Assembly: GCA_903884815.1 (NCBI GenBank) | Contig: CAISGE010000024.1 | Coordinates: 1-34,934 of the forward strand | Direction: 5' to 3' | Source: Candidatus Omnitrophota bacterium | Lineage (GTDB): Bacteria; Omnitrophota; Omnitrophia; Omnitrophales; Aquincolibacteriaceae | Length of the DNA stretch: 34,934 bases | Part shown: positions 16,068-23,927 of the stretch, in pieces | Numbering within the stretch: the first letter of the stretch is position 1 | Layout: each line of letters opens with the position of its first letter | The notes under the pieces: model-generated | The model's input: only the letters and a program-made list of their open reading frames with translations | Told to the model about the DNA's origin: nothing | Database searches by the model: none | Made by a program: the position numbers and the translations under genes

Positions 16068-17840
16068 ATGGAAATTATCCTAGCTCAGAATCTTTCCGAA
16101 CGCGTGGCCGCGGAAGCGCTTCAGGGGTGGTTTCTCCCGTTCAGGGATCTCGGCAGGAAAGATATTTTTCTCATAAAAAAACACGGAATTCAGCGATTGC
16201 TGCTGCCCGCTCTCTCCCAAGATCAGTCCGAAGAGTTTTTTGGATCGTTCGATGCTTTCTGGGATGAAGCGATCCGTGGAAAGGGGAGGCACGATCCCTT
16301 TTGGAGGACTGCCGTATCGTCCAAGATGCAGCCGTGGGACAGGTCCGTCGGATATTTCTGCCTTGTTCTTTTTACGCTTTCTCGGATAGAAATTCCCGGA
16401 AAATTATTGATCCTGGTTGATGATCTCGCGACCAGGAGCGCGCTGCTTGAATGGGCGCGTATCAAAGGGTGGAAAATGCACCCGACGATCTGTCCCGAGG
16501 TCCCTTTTATGGATCCATTGAAAGAGGAGCTTGGAAACTTGTTCTGCTTCCTTCTCCGGTCGGGCCAGTGCCTTTATAAGAAGTTCATGGCGGCCAGTAT
16601 CCGGTATGAGGCTGTCCTGCCGGAGGACGGCCCAAGAGCTCTTATTGTGTCCTTGATGTATCCGGCGTCTTTAAAAGACGGCAAGTATCGGGATCCTTTT
16701 TTCGGCGATCTCCATATGTGGATGAAGCGGCAGGGATTCAAAACGACCTATCTGTGTGATGTTCTTAACACGAGTGACAGGGAAGTTTATAAAAGGGCAT
16801 CTCGGTGTACGGAAACAGAAGTTCTGACCTTGTATTCACAGCTTGGATGGAGGGATATTCTCTCTTCCTTATTTCAACAGCTGTCCAGGAAGATTGTTTT
16901 CTCAGCTTGCCGTTTTGAAGGCTGTGATATGTCCGGATTACTCTCATGGAAAGCCCGGTCGTTTGGCACTTCGTTCGATGTCCACGCGAAGCTTTTTTAT
17001 GTAGCCGTGAAGAATCTCTCAAAAAAATATAAGTTCGAAAGACTTATTCTTGGCTTCGAGGGGAATGTTTTCGAAAGGGCCTGCGTCCAGGCAGCTTCTG
17101 AGGCCAGTATTCATCCTGTCATAGGTTATGCTCATCCTGTTTTATATCCCCAGAATCTCAAAATAAGGATGACTGCCGAAGAGCGAGGCGTGAAACCGGG
17201 CCCGGACCGTTATATCTGCACAGGCGCTTACTCAAAAGAGCTCCTTATGAGGATCGGACGCGAATACAGCAATGAGTCAGTCAAAGAAGGTTGCATGATA
17301 AAGAATGTATCATCCTCCGCGGCGGAAGGGATTCATGGCGGAGACTGTATCCTCGTCGCGCTGGACGGTGTTCATAATACTTTCTCGGTGCTCGACTGGG
17401 TGTGCTCTGTAGCGGGGAATCTCAAGGGGTACCGGTTCGTGGTGAGATGTCATCCAAATATTTCTCCCGATCGGACGATATCACAATGCATTCAGAATAT
17501 GCCGGAAAATGTTTCCCTCTCTAACGGAAATATGCAAAGTGATTTAGACAAGAGTATGTGTGTCCTTTACAGGCATTCCTCTGTGGGCATCCAGGCTATT
17601 TTGTGCGGGATACCCGCGATACATCTCAATATCGATTCCCCTCTTTGCGGCGATCCGCTCAAAGAGCTTCACAGCTTCAAATGGTCGGTCAATTCGGAGG
17701 CGGAGTTGAAGGCTGCTATCAAAGAGATCGAGGGCCTGAAGCCTGAAGAAGTACGGGCGCAGCGATTTTTGGCGCAGGATTTTCTGAAAAGTTACTTTGC
17801 AGAGACAACGGAAGAAGCTCTGGAAGTTTTTATTGACTAA
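16068..17840 (+). CDS. Putative GT-B-type surface carbohydrate biosynthesis protein
   Basis: A 590-aa protein I cannot assign firmly. The C-terminal half looks like a GT-B donor domain: YAHPVLYPQNL, RYICTGAYSKELL, VVRCHPN (458-464) and SSVGIQAILCGIPAIHLNID (from 504), the last resembling nucleotide-sugar-binding loops of capsule and CMP-sugar transferases. The N-terminal half is soluble and unfamiliar. Similar large proteins are listed as 'surface carbohydrate biosynthesis protein' in O-antigen loci of spirochaetes, from memory. It may transfer an unusual, possibly CMP-activated, sugar, which would fit the KdsB-like gene upstream (inference). No signal peptide or clear membrane span. Confidence 0.6.
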   Translation: MEIILAQNLSERVAAEALQGWFLPFRDLGRKDIFLIKKHGIQRLLLPALSQDQSEEFFGSFDAFWDEAIRGKGRHDPFWRTAVSSKMQPWDRSVGYFCLVLFTLSRIEIPGKLLILVDDLATRSALLEWARIKGWKMHPTICPEVPFMDPLKEELGNLFCFLLRSGQCLYKKFMAASIRYEAVLPEDGPRALIVSLMYPASLKDGKYRDPFFGDLHMWMKRQGFKTTYLCDVLNTSDREVYKRASRCTETEVLTLYSQLGWRDILSSLFQQLSRKIVFSACRFEGCDMSGLLSWKARSFGTSFDVHAKLFYVAVKNLSKKYKFERLILGFEGNVFERACVQAASEASIHPVIGYAHPVLYPQNLKIRMTAEERGVKPGPDRYICTGAYSKELLMRIGREYSNESVKEGCMIKNVSSSAAEGIHGGDCILVALDGVHNTFSVLDWVCSVAGNLKGYRFVVRCHPNISPDRTISQCIQNMPENVSLSNGNMQSDLDKSMCVLYRHSSVGIQAILCGIPAIHLNIDSPLCGDPLKELHSFKWSVNSEAELKAAIKEIEGLKPEEVRAQRFLAQDFLKSYFAETTEEALEVFID

Positions 17841-17914
17841 TCGGGCCATTTTTAAAAAATGCTCCGGAGAATTAAAAAGGGGCTTTGCGGACGGGGTAAT
17901 CCCAAAGGATACAA

Positions 17915-18889
17915 ATGTATAAATGCGAGCAGCTTGCTGTCATAATTCCGACGCGCAATAGGCCGGAGAAAGTCAGGACTCTCCTGAAGAGCCTTGTGGC
18001 GCAGGGGCAGCTTCCGGGCAGGATCCTTATAGTGGCCAGTGGCGACAATATAGGGGCCGTCGTGAGGGAGTTTACGGGCTCTCTTCCCGTGGAGTATGTG
18101 TTCACGGAGACTGGCGGGCAGATCCATCAGCGGAATCTTGGCATCGCCATGCTCGATGACAGGACGGAGCTGGTCGCCAGCATGGATGACGATGTTGTCC
18201 TCGACCCCGGGGCAATCGAGTCGATGATCGCCTTTTGGAATACGGTGTCCGCTGATACCGCAGGAGTGTCTTTCAATATTACGAATGTGCCTTCCTACAG
18301 AAATTCCGGACTCCTGCGCCTGGCTCAAATGAGTTCTCCGAGGCAGGGGACCGTTCTTCGCTCGGGTTATAACACCGCTTGTTCACCTGTCGAGGAAAAT
18401 ATCCGTACGCAATGGCTCTGCGGCGGCGCTACGGTGTGGAAACAGTCTGTTTTGAAACAAAATACCCATTCTCCGGTCAACTCACGCTGGGCGATATGTG
18501 AGGATCTCATCTTCAGTTATCCTATAGGAAAAAATCACCCCCTTTATGTCTGCGCCGCGGCCAAAGTTCGCCATGAACATGTGTATGATCACGCGAAAAA
18601 AATGAAGCACTTCTACTACGGCTATACGACGACCTTGTGGCGGTTTTATTTTGAGGAATTACATCCGGAGCTATCAAGGATCGCTTTTTTTTGGATGATC
18701 CTTTGCCAGATCCTGGCCAGGCTGATCAACGGCGTCTTTTTTTTGAAAGGAGAACCGCTCCAGTACGCGGCGGGGCAAATCTTCGCGCTAATTCGCGGAG
18801 GACTAGTCCTGTTACAGAATGAAAGCCTTCTCACGCTGCTCAATGAGCCCCTGGCCTCTTCTTCCAGCAAAAAAGGAGAGCGTTCATGA
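17915..18889 (+). CDS. Family 2 glycosyltransferase
   Basis: A 324-aa inverting GT-A glycosyltransferase. The N-terminal AVIIPTRNRPEKVRTLLKSL is the GT2 nucleotide-binding start and MDDDVVLDPGA (DDD at 91-93) is the metal-binding DxD motif. GGQIHQRNLGI fits the family, as does CGGATVWKQ for the acceptor-side region. The tail from about 230 has hydrophobic stretches (FFWMILCQILARLINGVFF) suggesting membrane association. AAAGGA precedes the ATG at suitable distance. The stop overlaps the next SDR by 4 bp, so the two are coupled. Donor and acceptor are unknown. Confidence 0.88.
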   Translation: MYKCEQLAVIIPTRNRPEKVRTLLKSLVAQGQLPGRILIVASGDNIGAVVREFTGSLPVEYVFTETGGQIHQRNLGIAMLDDRTELVASMDDDVVLDPGAIESMIAFWNTVSADTAGVSFNITNVPSYRNSGLLRLAQMSSPRQGTVLRSGYNTACSPVEENIRTQWLCGGATVWKQSVLKQNTHSPVNSRWAICEDLIFSYPIGKNHPLYVCAAAKVRHEHVYDHAKKMKHFYYGYTTTLWRFYFEELHPELSRIAFFWMILCQILARLINGVFFLKGEPLQYAAGQIFALIRGGLVLLQNESLLTLLNEPLASSSSKKGERS

Positions 18890-19872
18890 AAATCGCGATC
18901 ACGGGCGGGACGGGGTTTGTGGGGCGGCGATTGGTGGCATCGCATGCGGTTGCTGGCGACGCAGTTCATGTTCTTAGTCGGCAGCCTATGGCCGATGGGG
19001 CAGGGGTCCGTTATTTTCAGGGGGATCTTTGTGGCGCGGATGATAGGCCTATTCAAGAGTTCTTAAAAGGGGTAGATGTTCTTTATCATTGTGCCGGGGA
19101 AAGCAGAGATACTTCCATGATGCGTAGGCTCAATGTTGATGGTACCAGGGGGCTTCTTAACCTAGCTGTTAGGGTCGCGGAAAAACGTGAGCGACCCATT
19201 CATTGGGTGCAACTCAGCAGCGTGTGTGTCTACGGGCTTCCGAAGGAACTCAGAACTATCGATCGTGTTGTAACAGAGACCACATCCGGAGTTCCTGTTA
19301 GTGCGTACGAAGTCACCAGGACAGAATCAGATCGGTTGGTGGAGGCTGCGGCGAAGTCCGGAGCTTTGACGTTTTCGATTCTCAGGCCATCGAAGATTTT
19401 AGGGGCCGAGACCCGGGATCCGTCGCTTCAGATGCTGATAAAACTTATTCGGAAAGGAATGTTCTTTTACGTTGGGCAACCCGGTGCGATTGCAACCTAC
19501 GTGCATGTTGATGACGTTGTCGCCGCGCTGATTAAGTGTGGAACCGACGCTCGGGCAAAAGGGCAGATTTATAACCTTTCAAGTGATTGTCCACTGGAGG
19601 GAATGATTCACGGTATTTCAGATGCGCTTGGTGTAAACTCGTCGCGCATCCGTTTCCCAGAGAATCTAGTGAGGGGACTCGTTAAGGCAGTCTCTTGTAT
19701 TGTTCCGTTACCCTTGACGCAAGAGCGGATTAACGGGCTTGTGCGCAGGACGACATATTCGACGGCTAAGATTGAAAGAGAATTGGATTTCAAAATATCC
19801 CGCAAGGTGCCTGATGTTATGCGCGAGCTTGGTTTTAATTTCGGTGTTAGCGCGGAGGCCGGACTAAAATGA
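18886..19872 (+). CDS. Extended SDR, nucleotide-sugar reductase-like, with YxxxR
   Basis: A 328-aa NAD(P)-dependent epimerase/dehydratase-family protein with cofactor motif GGTGFVG (7-13), CAGESRD and LSSVCVYG. The catalytic motif reads Y141-E-V-T-R145: the expected Lys is Arg (AGG at 19318-19320). That change usually lowers or alters activity in SDRs, so the enzyme may be impaired or divergent. Similar SDRs next to a sugar-phosphate or GT4 transferase act as 4-keto-6-deoxy-HexNAc reductases. Its stop overlaps an ATG (19869) opening a decayed gene, so it was once coupled to a downstream partner. It is coupled upstream to the GT2 by 4 bp. Confidence 0.85.
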   Translation: MKIAITGGTGFVGRRLVASHAVAGDAVHVLSRQPMADGAGVRYFQGDLCGADDRPIQEFLKGVDVLYHCAGESRDTSMMRRLNVDGTRGLLNLAVRVAEKRERPIHWVQLSSVCVYGLPKELRTIDRVVTETTSGVPVSAYEVTRTESDRLVEAAAKSGALTFSILRPSKILGAETRDPSLQMLIKLIRKGMFFYVGQPGAIATYVHVDDVVAALIKCGTDARAKGQIYNLSSDCPLEGMIHGISDALGVNSSRIRFPENLVRGLVKAVSCIVPLPLTQERINGLVRRTTYSTAKIERELDFKISRKVPDVMRELGFNFGVSAEAGLK

Positions 19873-20032
19873 ATGGTCCAATGCACGCACGCTGATAAAG
19901 AGCTGGCTTGTGAATGATCCGTCCCGGGAAAAATTTTTTCTGGCAATGGTGGCGCTTGCACTGAGGTCGTTTTTGCAGTCGCACGCCCGTTGTCTTTCGG
20001 GGGAATATGACGTCACGGTTGCTACAAATTGA
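19869..20032 (+). pseudogene. Relic of a GT4-like glycosyltransferase N-terminus
   Basis: An ATGA overlap at the end of the SDR opens a frame of eight codons that stops. From 19910 to 20032 another frame encodes 40 residues without a stop, including ALALRSFLQSHARCL and EYDVTVATN, which resemble the beginning of family 4 glycosyltransferases (hydrophobic start, 'R-F-L-x-x-H' helix, then DVTVATN strand). It then hits TGA at 20030. I read this as the remains of a coupled glycosyltransferase whose body has been deleted. Only short similarity supports it, and chance cannot be excluded. Confidence 0.45.
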
Positions 20033-20233
20033 TCCGGAGAAGAGTTGCTTCGCTGGTAGAATCAAGTGCGATCTGAAACGGAGCAAGACTATAGGTTTTA
20101 TAGCGTTAGCCAGATTTTTTCTCTAGATAAACGCTACTGTCGTGTATGATTCATACCTATGTTTAAATTCGCAAAGCCGTGTGCTGGTTCAGGCGTTTCT
20201 TCGGCAGTTGTTTCATGATTTTAATGAGGGCCT
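20033..20233. other. Non-coding gap before the ABC exporter
   Basis: Together with the relic this forms the longest gap in the window (19873-20233). No credible ORF is seen. There is a 7-bp inverted repeat (TAGCGTT 20101-20107, AACGCTA 20130-20136) and, just after it, a -10-like TATGAT at 20145-20150 without a good -35. A promoter for wzm-wzt is likely somewhere here because the upstream gene run has ended, but I cannot place it firmly. GAGGG at 20226-20230 serves the wzm ATG at 20234. No rho-independent terminator is evident. Confidence 0.5.
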
Positions 20234-21076
20234 ATGAGAGAGATTACAAAACAGCAGCCTAGTTGGCAATACCTGAACCCGTTGAGCGCCCTTTTCGGAA
20301 TCTGGAAAGGACGGGATTTGCTCAAACAGCTTATCCGGCGAAACATTGAGATTCGTTACAAGGGGACCATGATGGGTCTCATCTGGATGCTCGTGACACC
20401 GCTTGTCATGCTTGCCGTCTACACGTTCGTTTTCGGTACGGTTTTAAAAGCTCGAGCGACATCTTTCGGTGATTCCATGGGCGCGTTCGCTCTTTTTCTC
20501 TTCTGTGGGATGACGGTTTTCAATATCTTTTCTGAAAGTGTGAATGGCTCGGTCGGAATCGTCACCGGGAATCCGAATTATGTCAAAAAAGTGGTATTTC
20601 CTCTTGAACTTTTGCCTGTCTCGGCGGTTTTTACCGCCTGCTTTTTTGGGCTGATCTGGATCGGGATATTGCTTTTGGGGATCGGGATCCTTCTCCATAA
20701 ATTCTGTCTCGCCGCAGTTTGCCTTCCACTGATCTTTATCCCGCTCATTCTTTTCTCCTGCGGGTTTTCGTGGCTTGTCGCTTCGCTCGGTGTTTTTTTG
20801 CGCGACCTGGCGCATGTAATCGGGATCCTCCTGATGGTGCTCTATTTTATGACGCCCATCTTTTACAGCGTGGAGGCTGTTCCTGCGGCATGCAAGCCTC
20901 TGATGCTTTTAAATCCCCTGACATCGATCGTCCAAGCTACCCGACAGGTCTTGATGCTGGGCGTGTGGCCGTCTTGGCCGGTTCTCGGGTTCGTGACCTT
21001 GATCTCTATGGCCTTGTTCCAGATCGGCTATTTCTGGTTCATGAAGACCAAGCGAGGCTTCGCCGATGTCCTCTGA
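20234..21076 (+). CDS. wzm: O-antigen/polysaccharide ABC transporter permease (Wzm-type)
   Basis: A 280-aa ABC-2 permease with about six membrane spans. Family signatures: LIRRNIEIRYKGTMMGLIW at 38-56, the cytoplasmic start common to Wzm/TagG/KpsM proteins, then LVTPLVMLAVYTFVFG, and LVLYFMTPIFYS-like sequence near 205-216. The NPLTSIVQATRQVLM segment is also typical. It forms the inner-membrane channel exporting a completed lipid-linked polysaccharide. Its stop lies 11 bp inside the ATPase gene, so the pair is coupled. The preceding 361-bp gap probably carries its promoter. Confidence 0.94.
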   Translation: MREITKQQPSWQYLNPLSALFGIWKGRDLLKQLIRRNIEIRYKGTMMGLIWMLVTPLVMLAVYTFVFGTVLKARATSFGDSMGAFALFLFCGMTVFNIFSESVNGSVGIVTGNPNYVKKVVFPLELLPVSAVFTACFFGLIWIGILLLGIGILLHKFCLAAVCLPLIFIPLILFSCGFSWLVASLGVFLRDLAHVIGILLMVLYFMTPIFYSVEAVPAACKPLMLLNPLTSIVQATRQVLMLGVWPSWPVLGFVTLISMALFQIGYFWFMKTKRGFADVL

Positions 21077-22442
21077 GGTCATTTTGAAGGTTGAGAATGT
21101 GGGCAAACGGTACGAGATCTACGAGGCGCCTCATCACAGGCTACTCCAGACGCTTCTGCGTGGGAAGAAGCAGTTCTACAAGGAGTTCTGGGCCCTCAAG
21201 GATCTCTCCTTCGAGGTCAAAAAGGGGGAATGCTTGGGCATCATCGGCCGGAACGGTTGCGGGAAGAGCACCCTCCTTCAGATTATCGCCGGTACCCTGG
21301 CCTCGACCACCGGAAGCGTGAGTGTGACGGGCAAAGTCGCGGCACTACTGGAGCTCGGCAGCGGTTTTAACCCTGAATTCACGGGCCGAGAAAATGTTTA
21401 TATGAACGGCGCGATTATGGGGTTGTCGAGGACGGAAATAGAACAAAAATTTGACGAAATAGCTGCTTTTGCCGACATCGGCGAATTCATCGAACAACCT
21501 GTAAAGATCTATTCGAGCGGCATGATGGTGAGACTGGCCTTTGCTGCCGCGATCAACGTTGATCCCAATATACTTATAATTGACGAGGCTTTGAGTGTTG
21601 GAGATGTATTTTTTCAACAAAAATGTCATGCTCGAATTGAGGAACTGATAAGTAATGGCACAACTGTCATTATCGTCTCGCACGATATGCCCTCTATTGA
21701 AAAATATAGTGACAATGTCTTGCTGATCGATCAAGGGCAGATGCTTTTTTGGGGCCAACCCAATGAAGCGGTGAATCGATACTACGCACTTTTTTTTGAC
21801 AAACCTCTAAATACTGTGAGGGACTTACCCTCCAGTGACGCAAATTGTGTTTGTGAAAATATTTCATCAGAGAGTTATGGTGTGATTCATGACTGGCCTT
21901 CGTCAGACGCCTTTCTCGATTTTTCAAGAGCAATTTTTATTGGAAACATGAAGATGGTGAAATGCAGGAAAATAGCTGTGTGCAACCAAGCTGGACAATC
22001 CTGCGATAGTTTTCAGATAGGTGAAACAGTGTCCTTTTTTACCGAATTCGAAGCCTTAGAAAATATTGATGTCCCCATAAGCGGTGTTGATATTATCAAT
22101 AGCTTGAATCTCGTTTTGCATTCAAAAGGGACTATGCATCATTTGCTTAAAGCGCCTCCTGTTCTTAAAAAAGGGCAGATCGTCAGATTCAAGCAGACCC
22201 TGAAACTATCGTTAGCCCCGGGTGACTATTCGTTCGTTGTGGCTTTTGCGACCATGAAAGCCGAGCACTACGAACATGCGTGTGAAATGAGCGCTTCCTC
22301 ACTTATCTCCAAGATCAATCCGGTCTTCAGAATCAATCAAATAGGGATTATTCGCATTCAAGAGAAAAAGGATGGCCTCCGTCTTCCTTTTCATGGATTT
22401 ATTGATCTGGAAGGTAACGCGGCCTGCGAACTTATTGTATGA
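21066..22442 (+). CDS. wzt: O-antigen/polysaccharide ABC transporter ATPase (Wzt-type)
   Basis: A 458-aa ATPase with Walker A GRNGCGKST (61-69), signature YSSGM (149-153), Walker B ILIIDEA (169-175) and H-loop VSHD (H206). A C-terminal domain of about 180 residues (280-458) corresponds to the Wzt carbohydrate-binding domain that recognises the chain end, often a methylated terminal sugar. That fits the many methyltransferase genes here. Codon use looks G+C-rich up to about 21420 and A+T-rich after, suggesting a recombination junction within the ATPase domain. It starts 11 bp inside wzm. Confidence 0.94.
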   Translation: MSSEVILKVENVGKRYEIYEAPHHRLLQTLLRGKKQFYKEFWALKDLSFEVKKGECLGIIGRNGCGKSTLLQIIAGTLASTTGSVSVTGKVAALLELGSGFNPEFTGRENVYMNGAIMGLSRTEIEQKFDEIAAFADIGEFIEQPVKIYSSGMMVRLAFAAAINVDPNILIIDEALSVGDVFFQQKCHARIEELISNGTTVIIVSHDMPSIEKYSDNVLLIDQGQMLFWGQPNEAVNRYYALFFDKPLNTVRDLPSSDANCVCENISSESYGVIHDWPSSDAFLDFSRAIFIGNMKMVKCRKIAVCNQAGQSCDSFQIGETVSFFTEFEALENIDVPISGVDIINSLNLVLHSKGTMHHLLKAPPVLKKGQIVRFKQTLKLSLAPGDYSFVVAFATMKAEHYEHACEMSASSLISKINPVFRINQIGIIRIQEKKDGLRLPFHGFIDLEGNAACELIV

Positions 22443-22515
22443 CTCAGAGCCTGCGAAGAACGGCAGAATTGCATTCTGAGTTGGCAAGGCCTGCTTTTAC
22501 GGTGAGCGATTTAAT

Positions 22516-23241
22516 ATGACTTCAAAAGAATATTGCGGACGGGAATACTGGATCAAGGAGAATTTACGCTATACACATAGATATTTCAGAACTCTTAAAC
22601 TAGCGAAGATCGTTAATGTAATGTCGAGAGGCAAACCATGCGATCTTTTGGATCTCGGATGCGGACCGGAAACCTTGTCATCGCTTCTGAATCAAAATGT
22701 TAGTTACTTTGGGATAGATATCGCGCTCCATCGCGCCCAAAAGCATCTCATGGAAATGGATATTACGCGTAACCCGATACACTTCCACGGGAATACCTTT
22801 GATTTTGTGGTCGCCGCCGGACTTTTCGAATACATGGGGAATTGTTCCCATGAAAAATACGCAGAGATACTAACGCTATTAAAACCCAACGGCAAATTCA
22901 TAGTGACCTATATGAATATGGATCACTGTACAAAGCCTTCATTTCCCTCATGGAATAACATCGTGACGATCGACGAATTCAAGGAGGGGTTAAGCCAACA
23001 CTATCATGTTCTGGATTTTTTTCCATCGTATTACAGCGCAAAAGAAGGGGACTTGGAAAGCGAATTAATGAGAAAGCTTCAGCTGAATTTCAATCTCAAT
23101 ATCCCGCTGATAGGAAAACGCTATGGGGTCAATTACATATTTATTTGCAGTCCGAAGGATGCGGTGGGCAATACAAGCCTCGGGCGATATGGTCGTAATT
23201 TTAAAAACGCGCAAGCTTGCTCCCCATGTCGTCCGAATTAA
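22516..23241 (+). CDS. Class I SAM methyltransferase
   Basis: A 241-aa methyltransferase with motif I LLDLGCGPETL (44-54), the second acidic strand YFGIDIA and FVVAAGLFEYMG in the motif IV position. Sequence beyond about 190 is less conserved. Family members of this size methylate sugars or lipid-linked glycans; it might cap the polymer recognised by Wzt (inference). A 73-bp spacer after wzt contains a 7-bp inverted repeat (22442-22448/22475-22481) that overlaps the wzt stop; it has no T-run. The end overlaps the next methyltransferase gene by 16 bp. Confidence 0.82.
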   Translation: MTSKEYCGREYWIKENLRYTHRYFRTLKLAKIVNVMSRGKPCDLLDLGCGPETLSSLLNQNVSYFGIDIALHRAQKHLMEMDITRNPIHFHGNTFDFVVAAGLFEYMGNCSHEKYAEILTLLKPNGKFIVTYMNMDHCTKPSFPSWNNIVTIDEFKEGLSQHYHVLDFFPSYYSAKEGDLESELMRKLQLNFNLNIPLIGKRYGVNYIFICSPKDAVGNTSLGRYGRNFKNAQACSPCRPN

Positions 23242-23927
23242 TTTCAGCGCTCATATCTCGCGTAAGTAAACAGGGCCTATCCTATCTCGATAAGGCAGCG
23301 TTAGCCGAACTTGGAGAGACCGTTATCGCGATAGAGGAACAACAAATCCCCGGGATCGTTCTGGAGGCGGGTTGCGCGCTGGGGGGCTCCGGCATCGTTA
23401 TTGCGGCTTCCAAAGCGTTAAGCCGAGATTTTTACATCTATGATGTTTTTGGAATGATCCCTCCGCCATCGCGACATGATGGTGCCGATGTATTCGAACG
23501 GTACGCGTTAATAAAGTCCGGGAAATCTTCGGGAATAAACGGAGAAATGTATTATGGGTATGAGAACGATCTTTATGAAAAAGTCCGGAAGAACTTTAAA
23601 GATTTCGGATTTGACCCGGCTCAACAGAACATACATTTCACAAAGGGATTGTATGAACATTCTCTGCACGTCCATTCAAGCGTGGCCTTTGCGCACATTG
23701 ACTGCGACTGGTATGAATCGGTCACGACCTGCTTGCAAAGAATCGAGCCTTGGCTTGCCACGAACGGGATCCTTGTGATCGATGATTATGATACATGGTC
23801 CGGCTGCCGCACAGCGGTAGACGAGTATTTTTCTGATAAAAAAAAGCACTTTTCGTTCGAACGGAAGAGCCGGCTCCATATAAAAAAAATAAGCGCCGAG
23901 CCCAAACATGAAAATCACCATTTTTGA
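23226..23927 (+). CDS. TylF/macrocin O-methyltransferase-like protein
   Basis: A 233-aa protein of the TylF (macrocin O-methyltransferase) family, metal-dependent O-methyltransferases of sugars. Visible: LEAGCALGGSG (46-56, SAM binding), YDVFGMIPP (72-80), HIDCDWYESV (157-166, metal-binding Asp pair) and VIDDYDTWSG (184-193). The frame is open from a TTG at 23217; the ATG at 23226 is the more likely start. It overlaps the upstream methyltransferase by 16 bp and the downstream pyruvyltransferase by 20 bp. A second TylF-like gene is at 32927. Confidence 0.87.
   Translation: MSSELISALISRVSKQGLSYLDKAALAELGETVIAIEEQQIPGIVLEAGCALGGSGIVIAASKALSRDFYIYDVFGMIPPPSRHDGADVFERYALIKSGKSSGINGEMYYGYENDLYEKVRKNFKDFGFDPAQQNIHFTKGLYEHSLHVHSSVAFAHIDCDWYESVTTCLQRIEPWLATNGILVIDDYDTWSGCRTAVDEYFSDKKKHFSFERKSRLHIKKISAEPKHENHHF

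Noticed and set aside
17847..17861. CATTTTTAAAAAATG palindrome after the 590-aa gene
   Set aside because: An A/T-only palindrome with no G+C stem or following T-run; not a credible terminator.
19936..19960. Sigma-54-like promoter (TGGCA...TTGCA)
   Set aside because: The GG to GC spacing is not the required 10 bp and it lies inside the glycosyltransferase relic.
22442..22481. Inverted repeat ACTCAGA/TCTGAGT at the wzt stop as a terminator
   Set aside because: Loop of about 26 bases and no T-tract, so termination is unlikely.
23217..23225. TTG start for the TylF-like gene
   Set aside because: The ATG nine bases downstream is a more usual start and loses no conserved residue.
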